NCBI RefSeq assembly: GCF_009792895.1
Contig: NZ_WSSC01000003.1
Coordinates: forward strand, 372,001-436,000
Source: Pigmentibacter ruber
GTDB taxonomy: Bacteria; Bdellovibrionota_B; Oligoflexia; Silvanigrellales; Silvanigrellaceae
DNA length: 64,000 nt
Reading direction: 5' to 3'
In this document: in pieces, positions 17,918-25,615 of the stretch
How the letters are laid out: every line of letters starts with the position of its first letter
How positions within the stretch are numbered: the stretch's first letter is position 1
Made by a program: the position numbers and the translations under genes
Notes under the pieces: generated by a model
What the model saw: only the letters and a program-made list of their open reading frames with translations
Told to the model about the DNA's origin: nothing
The model's database searches: none

Positions 17918-19526
17918 AAAAGAATTACAAGAAATATTAAATTTAAATAATATTGGAGTAAAAATTCAAAATGAGCGATATAGGCGCGATCGTAAAGATT
18001 GGATTTTTGACACATTAAAAGGTGCCTTTGTAAATGATGAAAATGATATTTTAATAAATTTACTTGATAATTATCTTGATAAAACTGAACCAATTGCAGG
18101 AGATTATGGAAGCTGGGGAGATTTATTAAATTTTCAAAATTATATTAGAAATTCAGATATTCCTTATTATAATAAATCCAAATTATATTTTTTTACAGCT
18201 GCAATTGCAGCACAACAAATAGAATTTGGACTTATTAAAACAGATGAATCAATTCCCTATCTTTATGAATTTGTAAAAGAATTTTTTATTCTATCAGAGG
18301 AAAATAGTATTTTATTATCTGCAAATGGATATATTTATGAAAAATATTCTCTAACAGGCATAATTAAAATTAAATCAATACAGGGAAAAATATCTATTCA
18401 AGTATTTAAAAAAGAAAAAAATACTTCAGAAATAATTGAAAAATTAAGTAATATATATGGTTGGAATTATCAATCATTGGCAATGAATAATAACTCAAAA
18501 TATAACTCATTTTGGGGATTATCAAAATTTGAAATTTATGGATACTTTCATTCCTTTAAATCAAATAATTATAATATGAGTTTTCAATCTTTCATTGAAT
18601 CGGTATATCCTATTTGGCTTCCAAAAAGTCTAGGAATAACTACATCATTTTATTGTAATGCAAGATGTGCTCATTGTTATAATGCAAGTAGTCCTGAAAA
18701 TAAGAAAAAATTTATAGAATGGAAGCAAATTAAATCAAATATTACCGAATGGGTTTCAATGGGCTTAAATGAAGTAGGAATATCAGGAGGAGAACCATTC
18801 CAATTCCCAGTTGAATTGGTAGAACTCGTTCAGGAATTAAAGAATTTAAAAATTGAAAAAATTATTCCATTTAGTAATGGATTTTTAGGTAAAGACGATC
18901 TTAAATTATGTAATATATTAAAACAATTAAAAAGTGTTGGATTTGGAAACAATGCTGAAGATCATGTAAAAATTAGCACAGGTCAATTTCATTTACCATT
19001 TATATCTGTAGAACATATTTTAAATTTTGCAAAACGCCATTATGAAATTATTGGAAATAAATGTTTATTTGATATTGAAGTTCTAGAAAATAATGAATAT
19101 TTAAAAGATATTATATCAAAAGCAAAAGAATATAATATAGCACATATAATAGAATGGAAATATCGGTCAAAATTTAGTAAGTCAGGAAGAGCTAAATCAT
19201 TACTAAAAATAAATAATTTAACTGAACCTAAACTCAGCGATTTAAAATGTCCTGTTCGAAATAGAGCAGCGGTTTACCCTGATATTGGATGGGTATATTG
19301 TACAGGAACTATTTATCCTAAGAAACATATTAGTTTTAGTAAACTAGAAGAGCTCTCAATTTATGAAATTTTTGCTAAAGCACATTTTGATGATAAATTT
19401 ATATTTCTAAGTTTAGGTTCGTTTGAAGATTATTTGAAATATAAAAATTCAAATATTGAAGATCATAAATTTAAGATGGATAATAATTCAACTCCATGCA
19501 GTCTATGTTCAAAGGTATATAACTAA
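17892..19526 (+). CDS. Radical SAM peptide-modifying enzyme with long unassigned N-terminal region
   Basis: A 544-residue protein. The start is GTG, with GAGGAG 7 bases upstream inside the end of the MNIO gene, so the two are translationally coupled. Residues 1 to about 245 match nothing I recognise. Radical SAM core: the cluster motif is CNARCAHC (C-x3-C-x2-C) at about residues 253-260, then GISGGEPFQFP, the SAM-binding GGEP. The C-terminal part has Cys in DLKCPVRNRA and WVYCTGTIYP and a final CSLCSKV, consistent with an auxiliary iron-sulfur cluster of SPASM/twitch type. Such enzymes install C-C, C-S or other cross-links in peptides. The N-terminal region may recognise the leader or replace the missing MNIO partner protein. 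That is inference. Confidence 0.88.
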   Translation: MLDQFSGFKKELQEILNLNNIGVKIQNERYRRDRKDWIFDTLKGAFVNDENDILINLLDNYLDKTEPIAGDYGSWGDLLNFQNYIRNSDIPYYNKSKLYFFTAAIAAQQIEFGLIKTDESIPYLYEFVKEFFILSEENSILLSANGYIYEKYSLTGIIKIKSIQGKISIQVFKKEKNTSEIIEKLSNIYGWNYQSLAMNNNSKYNSFWGLSKFEIYGYFHSFKSNNYNMSFQSFIESVYPIWLPKSLGITTSFYCNARCAHCYNASSPENKKKFIEWKQIKSNITEWVSMGLNEVGISGGEPFQFPVELVELVQELKNLKIEKIIPFSNGFLGKDDLKLCNILKQLKSVGFGNNAEDHVKISTGQFHLPFISVEHILNFAKRHYEIIGNKCLFDIEVLENNEYLKDIISKAKEYNIAHIIEWKYRSKFSKSGRAKSLLKINNLTEPKLSDLKCPVRNRAAVYPDIGWVYCTGTIYPKKHISFSKLEELSIYEIFAKAHFDDKFIFLSLGSFEDYLKYKNSNIEDHKFKMDNNSTPCSLCSKVYN

Positions 19527-19529
19527 TTT

Positions 19530-20699
19530 ATGGACATAAAAAATATTATAAATTTAATTATTGGAAGATTTATATCAAACATTGGTTCAACTATTTGCAC
19601 ATACTCAATACTTTTATATTTAGTAAGCTCAAAAAGAGAATCAGAAATACCATTTGTAATTTTAGCTTCAGTAACTGGAAGTTTTCTAGGAAACTGGGTA
19701 ATTCTACCCCGGCTATTAATTTTCTCATCAAAAGAAATATTAATTTTTGCTAATTTTTGTGCAGGTATTTTTACGTTTTTAATTTGCATTTTTGAAATAA
19801 ATACAGATGGTAATTACATTTTATCAAAATATTCTTTAGCTTTGTTTAGTCTTATTTTTACTCTTTTTTCTATTTTAATTACAGCTTCGGCACAACAGTT
19901 TCTAACCTCAGAGAATACAACTAGATACTTACATTTAGATTCAACATTTTTAACAGCAACAAAAATATTAGCTCCATCAATTTCAATTATATTATTATTT
20001 ACTTTGAAAATACCAATTATTTATATAATTTTAATTAATGGACTTTCTTATTTAATATCAGCTTTATTTATATTTTTATTTTTAAAAAATAACAAAATAA
20101 ATTATTTGAATATAAATTCTTATAATCAAAAAGGATTATTCTCTTTTTATATTAATAACTATTTTTTTTGGATTATTGTAATTATAATTAATTTAATGGC
20201 TTCAACTTATAATGGAGGTATTTTAGTCTATCTTAATAAGATTAATTTAAATCCAAAAATGATCGCAGTATTTATGACAATTCAAAATATTTCTATGCTT
20301 GTTTCTGGATTTATTACTACTAAATGGCCTTTATTAACTAGACATAGAAAATTTGCTGGAATTATGTCAGGTGGTGGTCTTGCTATAATTGGTTCAAGTA
20401 ATAATTTATTAGTTTTATCTTTAGGTAATATAATTATGGCGATTGGTATGACATTACTTTTAAATGGATTTCGTTCCTTTATTGCTGAAATTCCTAATTC
20501 TGATAGCTCTTTAAAAAGAATTTACTTTGGCCAATTAGCATTTATTTCATCAGTAACAAACTTATTTGGAATATTATTGTTTTCTTTTTTAACTATTAAT
20601 ATTTCCTCATGGGGAGCAATATTTATTATTTCTGGATTCTGTGTTTTAATTATTAGCATAATGGGTACTTTGTATTCAATAAAAAGATTGGTATATTAA
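19530..20699 (+). CDS. MFS-type transporter, probable exporter of the cluster product
   Basis: A 389-residue polytopic membrane protein with about 12 hydrophobic helices, starting 3 bases after the radical SAM stop. The layout is that of the major facilitator superfamily, with a first helix NLIIGRFISNIGSTICTYSI and a mid-protein loop near NKINYLNINSYNQKG. The second half starts with a NYFFWIIVIIINLMASTYNGG helix. No ABC motifs are present. As last gene of a peptide-modification unit it most likely exports the mature product and may give self-protection. An import or unrelated efflux role cannot be excluded. There is no peptidase in the cluster, so leader removal would need a host protease or may not occur. 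Confidence 0.8.
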   Translation: MDIKNIINLIIGRFISNIGSTICTYSILLYLVSSKRESEIPFVILASVTGSFLGNWVILPRLLIFSSKEILIFANFCAGIFTFLICIFEINTDGNYILSKYSLALFSLIFTLFSILITASAQQFLTSENTTRYLHLDSTFLTATKILAPSISIILLFTLKIPIIYIILINGLSYLISALFIFLFLKNNKINYLNINSYNQKGLFSFYINNYFFWIIVIIINLMASTYNGGILVYLNKINLNPKMIAVFMTIQNISMLVSGFITTKWPLLTRHRKFAGIMSGGGLAIIGSSNNLLVLSLGNIIMAIGMTLLLNGFRSFIAEIPNSDSSLKRIYFGQLAFISSVTNLFGILLFSFLTINISSWGAIFIISGFCVLIISIMGTLYSIKRLVY

Positions 20700-20720
20700 T
20701 ATGAATTATGGAAAAATTAC

Positions 20721-20779
20721 GGTTCTGTTGCAAAAAAAAGTTACTCTACTCTCACTTATATATTTTTTGCAACAGAACC
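20721..20779. mobile_element. 59-base internally deleted IS6 derivative (both ends, no transposase)
   Basis: GGTTCTGTTGCAAA at 20721-20734 and its reverse complement at 20766-20779 enclose 31 bases. From 20731 on, the sequence matches the right end of the complete IS copy (the CAAAAAAAAGTTACTC stretch through the terminal repeat). It is therefore an IS in the same orientation as the complete copy with about 760 bases deleted from inside. It abuts the truncated inverted copy without any spacer. Confidence 0.85.
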
Positions 20780-21019
20780 AAAGATCTTAAATCTGCAGAT
20801 AAGATCTTAATAAGACAAAATAAATATCTAAATAACCTTGTAGAGCAAGACCATCGATTTATAAAAAAGAAAGTGAAGCCTATGCTTGGTTTCTTCTCCT
20901 TGAAATCGGCGAGAGCTACTTTAGCTGGTATTGAACTCCATCATATGCTCAGAAAAGGGCAGTTCAAATTTAAAAGTCATTTACCTATTTGGGAGCAATT
21001 TAGCTCCCTCGCTGCATAA
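20780..21019 (+). pseudogene. C-terminal fragment of IS6 transposase
   Basis: About 79 codons matching the end of the intact transposase (KDLKSADKILIRQNKYLNNL to PIWEQFSSLAA). The catalytic Glu in VEQDHRF is present but both Asp residues are lost. An open frame from an ATG at 20708 runs through the IS ends into it and would give a chimeric 103-residue product, which I do not regard as a real gene. Confidence 0.92.
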
Positions 21020-21093
21020 TTGCGCCTAGAGGTGGCATTCTTGAAAAGTAACAACCCAGTGTTTCGTAACTCCTAATTATTTGCAACAGAACC
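20780..21093 (+). mobile_element. Truncated IS6 copy, inverted relative to the complete copy
   Basis: This 314-base piece corresponds exactly in length to bases 15783-16096 of the complete copy, read on the other strand. It ends in the terminal repeat TTTGCAACAGAACC at 21080-21093. Its 5' part, including one terminal repeat and the first half of the transposase, is missing. The break point is precisely at the end of the 59-base derivative, which suggests that IS-end insertion into this copy deleted the rest. Confidence 0.9.
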
Positions 21094-21123
21094 CAAAGTT
21101 TTTACATTACTCATAAATTTAAA

Positions 21124-21525
21124 ATGAATAAATATATGAATGCTATTGGATATTCTGTTAAAGAAGGCATTGTAAAATGTAGACATTTTTATAAATCTCA
21201 AAGTGAAGGTTGTTGGCGTATAGGAACTGGGTGGAGAGATAAAGGTGTATATGTAAAAGGAGTAGAAATTTCTAATGATAAAAATATTAAATCTATGGAA
21301 GGTGGTTATATTGGAGAAGGGTTGCTGCATTTTACTTTTTCAGATTACCTTGAAAAATTTAATGAAAATATAAAGATTACTAATTCTAATAATTTAAATT
21401 TATTTGATTTTATAAAGCCTTTTAATAAGGAATATTTTGACCTGAAAAAATCTTTAATTCAAAAAGAATACTATGAGGAAAGAAATATAATTGAAGACTC
21501 TTTAATAAAATTAATTAGCAACTAA
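21124..21525 (+). CDS. Hypothetical protein, probably 5'-truncated by the IS
   Basis: A 133-residue frame I cannot assign. Residues such as GIVKCRHFYKSQSEGCWRIG and GGYIGEGLLHFTFSDYLEKF suggest a folded protein rather than a chance frame. There is no ribosome site before the ATG at 21124. The same frame is open back to the IS end, reading SFYITHKFKMNKYMN before the internal Met, so the real gene may have begun inside DNA removed by the IS. It lies between the IS border and the convergent Xaa-Pro peptidase. It has two Cys residues and an acidic C-terminal helix. No export signal is visible. Confidence 0.5.
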   Translation: MNKYMNAIGYSVKEGIVKCRHFYKSQSEGCWRIGTGWRDKGVYVKGVEISNDKNIKSMEGGYIGEGLLHFTFSDYLEKFNENIKITNSNNLNLFDFIKPFNKEYFDLKKSLIQKEYYEERNIIEDSLIKLISN

Positions 21526-21591
21526 AAATGGGAAAGTTATAAGTGTCATCAATTTAGTCAAGCATTAGAATCTTCAAAAACGTTTATATTT

Positions 21592-22917
21592 TTAAGGTAG
21601 AAATTCTCTTGTTAAATTTCTTTGCGAATTTTCTAAAGGAACAACATCATCTTCAATTCTAATACCGCCATATGGCATTAGTTTTTCAACCAGCGCCCAA
21701 TTGATGTTTTCTGAATATTTATTTTTTTCTTTATATTGATTCAGCAATGTCTGAATAAAATAAATTCCAGGTTCAATGGTAACTACAACATTATTTTCTA
21801 AGGTACCTACAAAGCGTAAAGATCTATAAAGTACATTTGGTGGATTTATTGGAGCAGGATTACCTTGCTCATCTAATTGCTTTCCTCCAATATCATGCAC
21901 TTGAATTCCCAGCTTGTGACCTAGACCATGCGGTAAAAATACTTTTGTCAATCCTTCATTTAAAGCAGTTTCATAATCTCCATTGATTGAAATAATACCT
22001 AGGTTTTCTAAAATTTTTGCTATTTCTTTATGACAAGTTTCATGAAGCGCTGGAAAATATAAACCCTTTTTGACGTTTTTACATAAAACTTGTTGCAAAT
22101 CTTCAGTTTGTTTTAATAATTCTATAAATGCAGGATGGCAATTTTTATTTGCATATGTTCTGGTAATATCTGATCCATAATTATTAAAAGAGGCACCTGA
22201 ATCAATTAATAAAACGTTTCCATTTCTTCTTTTTTCCCTACCATGATAGTGAAGGATGGCTGAATTTTTATCAAGAGCAACAATGCCTGTATATGGTAAA
22301 TCGGTATCGACACATTCAATAGCTTGTAAGTACTTATTATGAATTTGATATTCTGAATCACCGTTAAAAAATGCATCTTTTGCTGCAAGATGAGCTTTTG
22401 CTCCAAGTTTATTTGCTTGTGATAAACATTCTATTTCATAATCCGATTTAAACCTTCGATACCAATTTAAGCGTGCTTCAAGTAACTCACAATTAATTTT
22501 TATATTTTTTACAACGGCATATTTAGTTTCGTTTCCTAGGAAAACTGAAAAGGATGTATCTCCCAATAATTCCCAAATTTTATCTTTGTTCCCAACTTCT
22601 ATGATTTCGAAACATGAAGCCCAAAATGGATTCCCTAAAGGGGCGTGATAGTGCCAAAAATCATCTGGAGAATAGTAAATAAGCAAGGGTTTTTTACCTG
22701 GCTCATATTTAATAACGTGGTGTGGACCAACGGCTGGGCACCAATGTGCAAACTGTGGATTGGTTTTAAATGGAGCAAAGGTGTCATCAGCAAAATAACC
22801 GAAAGGTTCACCTGCACCCAGAATTAAACTTTTGTAGTTAAGTGCACTTAAGGCTTTATCTGTTGTAGCCATTCTAATTTTCAAATGTTCTTTAAATAAA
22901 GATTCTAAATCTAACAT
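21592..22917 (-). CDS. pepQ: Xaa-Pro dipeptidase (PepQ-like, M24 metallopeptidase)
   Basis: Cytoplasmic dipeptidase that cleaves X-Pro dipeptides, of 441 residues, close to the roughly 443 of E. coli PepQ. The N-terminal creatinase-like domain carries PFGYFADDTFAPFKTNPQFA and DFWHYHAPLGNPFW, both typical of PepQ. The catalytic pita-bread domain shows all five dinuclear metal ligands: Asp in VLLIDSGASF, Asp in YGSDITRTY, His in FLPHGLGHKLG, Glu in VTIEPGIYF and Glu in GGIRIEDDVV. The start ATG has GAGGAGC about 7 bases upstream. It is a single-gene unit facing the IS island, with a 307-base divergent gap to the permease gene. Confidence 0.92.
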   Translation of the reverse strand: MLDLESLFKEHLKIRMATTDKALSALNYKSLILGAGEPFGYFADDTFAPFKTNPQFAHWCPAVGPHHVIKYEPGKKPLLIYYSPDDFWHYHAPLGNPFWASCFEIIEVGNKDKIWELLGDTSFSVFLGNETKYAVVKNIKINCELLEARLNWYRRFKSDYEIECLSQANKLGAKAHLAAKDAFFNGDSEYQIHNKYLQAIECVDTDLPYTGIVALDKNSAILHYHGREKRRNGNVLLIDSGASFNNYGSDITRTYANKNCHPAFIELLKQTEDLQQVLCKNVKKGLYFPALHETCHKEIAKILENLGIISINGDYETALNEGLTKVFLPHGLGHKLGIQVHDIGGKQLDEQGNPAPINPPNVLYRSLRFVGTLENNVVVTIEPGIYFIQTLLNQYKEKNKYSENINWALVEKLMPYGGIRIEDDVVPLENSQRNLTREFLP

Positions 22918-23224
22918 TTATAGCTCCTCTATTTAGGAAAATAGTCATTTACAGAAATATACTGGTTTTATAAGCGAAAAAGTTAAGTTATACAGCTCAC
23001 TTGCATTAATACATAACTTAAATTTTTTTATATTTAAAGTTTAAATTATTTTTTTTTAGGCAAATAAATTTAAATAAATATTTTTAGAATTCAAAAGATA
23101 ATATTAAGGTATTGCAATTGAAAATTATCTTTTATTTTGCTAAATGTAAAATTTATGTCTTTTATTTAAAGTAGAATTTTAATTTTGCTTTAATAACAAA
23201 ATCTAAAAATAAATAGGTAAATTT
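22918..23224. other. Intergenic region between divergent pepQ and permease genes
   Basis: 307 bases, extremely A/T-rich, with long T runs. It must hold the promoters of the two divergent genes, but in such DNA I cannot pick reliable -35/-10 pairs. I see no RNA gene, repeat or stable hairpin. Confidence 0.5.
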
Positions 23225-24127
23225 ATGTTACAATCAGAAAGATTTAGAGCTGAACTTGCTTTAGTTTTGTTAACAATTATTTGGGGTCTAACATTTCCTG
23301 TGACTCGTATAGTTGTAGCTGAAATGGATTCTTTTGCATTAGTATTTTTCCGTTCATTATTAGCTTCTTTAGTGCTATTACCTTTTGTATTTATAAAAAA
23401 AGAAGATAGAAAAGATTGTTTTAAATTTCTTCCTCTTGGAGCAATTTTAGGCTTTTTAGTATATTTATCATATTTATTTCAATCATTTGGTTTGGAAACT
23501 ATAACCTCAGCTAGAAGTGCTTTTTTAACTAATCTTACAATTATTTTTGTTCCATTATTGTCGCCTATTTTTCAAAAACAATATCCTAATTATAAAGATT
23601 ATGTATCAATGGCATTTGCATTTGTTGGAATGATATTACTAACAAGCCCTTTTGATGGTAGTGGTATAGGCGCTGGGGATATTTGGACTATTTTGTGTGC
23701 AATAACCTTTTCAATGCATATTCACACATTACAAAAAATTGTGAAAAAAAATGGGAAAAGCAAAATTTTTGCTTTTCTTGAGATTATGATTATGTGTATT
23801 TTTGCAGCTACTTTCATCCCAATAAACTATCATAAAAATATGCATATTCTACCAACAAGTATTGAAGCTTATGCCGCTTTATTTTATTTAGGTGCGATAT
23901 CAATGGTTGGAACAACTTTATTGCAAGCAAATTATCAATGTAAAACAACACCAGAAAGAGCATCTTTAATTTATATTTTAGAACCTTTATTTGCAATCTT
24001 ATTTGGTTATATGCTACTAAAAGAGAGTATGACGACAAAAGCTCTGTTTGGAGGGTTTTTAATTATTTTTGCCGTAATATGGGTCTACTTTTTACAAATA
24101 GGAAAAAAATTAATTAAAAATAATTAA
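23225..24127 (+). CDS. DMT-superfamily permease (EamA family)
   Basis: A 300-residue inner-membrane protein with about ten hydrophobic helices arranged as two five-helix EamA repeats. The first repeat starts ALVLLTIIWGLTFPVTRIVV, the family signature with W-G-x-x-F. FFRSLLASLVLLPF and TSARSAFLTNLTIIFVPLLS follow. The second repeat holds LYLGAISMVGTTLLQ-like and ASLIYILEPLFAILFGYMLL stretches, the latter being the highly conserved E-P helix of EamA proteins. The family exports amino acids and other metabolites. The substrate here is unknown. It is followed 15 bases later by a Nudix gene and then a HAD phosphatase, so the three probably form one transcript. Confidence 0.88.
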   Translation: MLQSERFRAELALVLLTIIWGLTFPVTRIVVAEMDSFALVFFRSLLASLVLLPFVFIKKEDRKDCFKFLPLGAILGFLVYLSYLFQSFGLETITSARSAFLTNLTIIFVPLLSPIFQKQYPNYKDYVSMAFAFVGMILLTSPFDGSGIGAGDIWTILCAITFSMHIHTLQKIVKKNGKSKIFAFLEIMIMCIFAATFIPINYHKNMHILPTSIEAYAALFYLGAISMVGTTLLQANYQCKTTPERASLIYILEPLFAILFGYMLLKESMTTKALFGGFLIIFAVIWVYFLQIGKKLIKNN

Positions 24128-24142
24128 TTTAGGTATTTTTAT

Positions 24143-24793
24143 ATGTCTTTAGAAGATTTAAGTGTTGATAGAACTTTTATTATTGAATCTTTGATCAATT
24201 ATAAAAATAATATTGTAAAAAAAAATTTTTTTGAATTATCAAATAATTTTTTAGAAAATGAAGAAAAAGTTGATGAAATAATTTCATTTGTGAAGAAAAA
24301 CGATAATTGTTTCTACAGAGATTGTCTGAAAGGACATATTACTTCTTCAGCTTTAGTAGTTAATCACGATTTTACTAAGATCTTATTAACGTATCATGCA
24401 AAATTAAATAAGTGGTTGCAATTAGGTGGGCATTGTGATGGAGAAAGTATTGTTCATTATTCTGCGTTAAGAGAAGCAAAAGAAGAATCTGGATTAACAT
24501 CAATAGATTTTGTGGATATTTTTAATTTTCCAAACAAATTAATTGATATGGGAATTCCCCAGTCATTTGATTTAGATATTCATTTTATTCCTGAAAGAAA
24601 AAATGAACCAAGTCATTTTCATTATGACATTCGTTTTTTATTAATTTCGTCAGATGAAAATATCACAATATCTGAAGAATCTTTAGATTTAAAATGGATA
24701 CAAATAAATGAGGTAAATTTTTACACTCAAGAAGTAAGTTGTCTACGTCAAGTAGAAAAATTAAGGTATTTAATACAAAAGTTAATGAGGTAA
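24143..24793 (+). CDS. Nudix hydrolase
   Basis: A 216-residue protein with a Nudix-type catalytic helix: GGHCDGES, then eight residues, then REAKEESGL. The EExG core that binds the metal is intact. The spacing between the first glycine/glutamate and the REx2EE half is one residue longer than the classic box, a variant I recall from a subgroup starting LQLGGHxDG. The first 70 residues form a helical extension before the Nudix fold (ITSSALVVNHDFTKILLTYH is the first strand pair). The family cleaves nucleoside diphosphates linked to another moiety. The substrate cannot be predicted. It lies between the DMT permease and HAD phosphatase genes on the same strand. Confidence 0.85.
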   Translation: MSLEDLSVDRTFIIESLINYKNNIVKKNFFELSNNFLENEEKVDEIISFVKKNDNCFYRDCLKGHITSSALVVNHDFTKILLTYHAKLNKWLQLGGHCDGESIVHYSALREAKEESGLTSIDFVDIFNFPNKLIDMGIPQSFDLDIHFIPERKNEPSHFHYDIRFLLISSDENITISEESLDLKWIQINEVNFYTQEVSCLRQVEKLRYLIQKLMR

Positions 24794-24799
24794 ATCAAG

Positions 24800-25615
24800 T
24801 TGAATGTGAAAGCTGTTGCAATAGATTTAGATGGTACTCTTTTAAATAAAAATCATGAAGTAACTAAGTTTTCAAAAAATATATTGCAACACCTAAGTAA
24901 TTCTGGGATAAGAATAATATTAGCTAGTGCTAGACCAATAAAATCAGTTTTAAAAATTGCTAGTCAAATAGGTTTGCCTAATTCTCCAATGATAGCAGGA
25001 AATGGTGCAATTATAGCAAGTGGCATAAATAATATTATTTTTCGTGAATCTATTGATAAAGATGAATTAGTTAATTTGTATCAAACATTAAAGAACCATA
25101 CAAAGTTTAACACACTTACTATGCACATATATTCAGATTTTGATTGGTATATTCCTTTTTTAACGAGCAAAGCTCAAGAGGAAATAGATATCATAGGATT
25201 TTCTCCTACTTTGATAGATGGAAAAGTTTTAGAACTAAAAAATTCAGTACAAAAAATTATGTTAGTAGGAAATCCAGATGTTTTAATAGAAATAAGAAAA
25301 TACATAGAAAATAATTTGAAGAAAGTAAGTTGTGTATTTTCTAAATCTGACTCTTTAGAGATAAATGCATTAGGTGTTTCTAAGTTTTTAGGAGTTTCAA
25401 CTTATGCACAATTATTTCAATTTTCACTTTCGGAATTTATTGCATTTGGTGATGGAGATAATGATGAGTTAATGCTTAAAAATTGCGGAATAGGAGTCGC
25501 GATGGCAAATGCATCTGAATTAGCAAAAAAAGGTGCCAAATTTATAACTGAAACTAATGACAAAGATGGGGTAGCAATTTTTTTAAAAAGCTATTTTAAA
25601 TTATCCCAATACTGA
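24800..25615 (+). CDS. HAD-superfamily phosphatase, Cof type
   Basis: A 271-residue cytoplasmic hydrolase of the Cof/YbjI-like HAD group, acting on sugar or cofactor phosphates. Motif I is AIDLDGTLLNK at about residues 7-17 with the nucleophile and acid/base Asp. Motif II is IILASARP. A cap domain fills about residues 80-185. Motif III/IV appears as ALGVSKFLGV and FIAFGDGDNDELML, the last carrying the magnesium-binding Asp pair. The likely start is TTG at 24800 (a GTG two codons on is possible), 6 bases after the Nudix stop. Its end overlaps the convergent membrane protein gene by 25 bases. Confidence 0.88.
   Translation: MNVKAVAIDLDGTLLNKNHEVTKFSKNILQHLSNSGIRIILASARPIKSVLKIASQIGLPNSPMIAGNGAIIASGINNIIFRESIDKDELVNLYQTLKNHTKFNTLTMHIYSDFDWYIPFLTSKAQEEIDIIGFSPTLIDGKVLELKNSVQKIMLVGNPDVLIEIRKYIENNLKKVSCVFSKSDSLEINALGVSKFLGVSTYAQLFQFSLSEFIAFGDGDNDELMLKNCGIGVAMANASELAKKGAKFITETNDKDGVAIFLKSYFKLSQY

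Larger units (their letters stand above)
15783..21093. mobile_element. IS6-bounded accessory island carrying a candidate RiPP cluster
   Basis: A complete IS6-family element forms the left border (15783-16602). A truncated copy in the opposite orientation, with a tiny IS derivative attached, forms the right border (20721-21093). Between them lie a regulator tail, a dCMP deaminase head, a small peptide gene, a DUF692-type enzyme, a radical SAM enzyme and an MFS transporter. The 8 bases flanking the outer ends (AAAATAAG left, CAAAGTTT right) do not match, so there is no target duplication for the whole unit. It probably formed by successive IS insertions and adjacent deletions rather than one composite transposition. 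The right border is now defective. Confidence 0.7.

Noticed and set aside
20708-20779. Chimeric start of a 103-residue frame leading into the transposase fragment
   Set aside because: The first part is a translation of IS terminal repeats and has no ribosome site.
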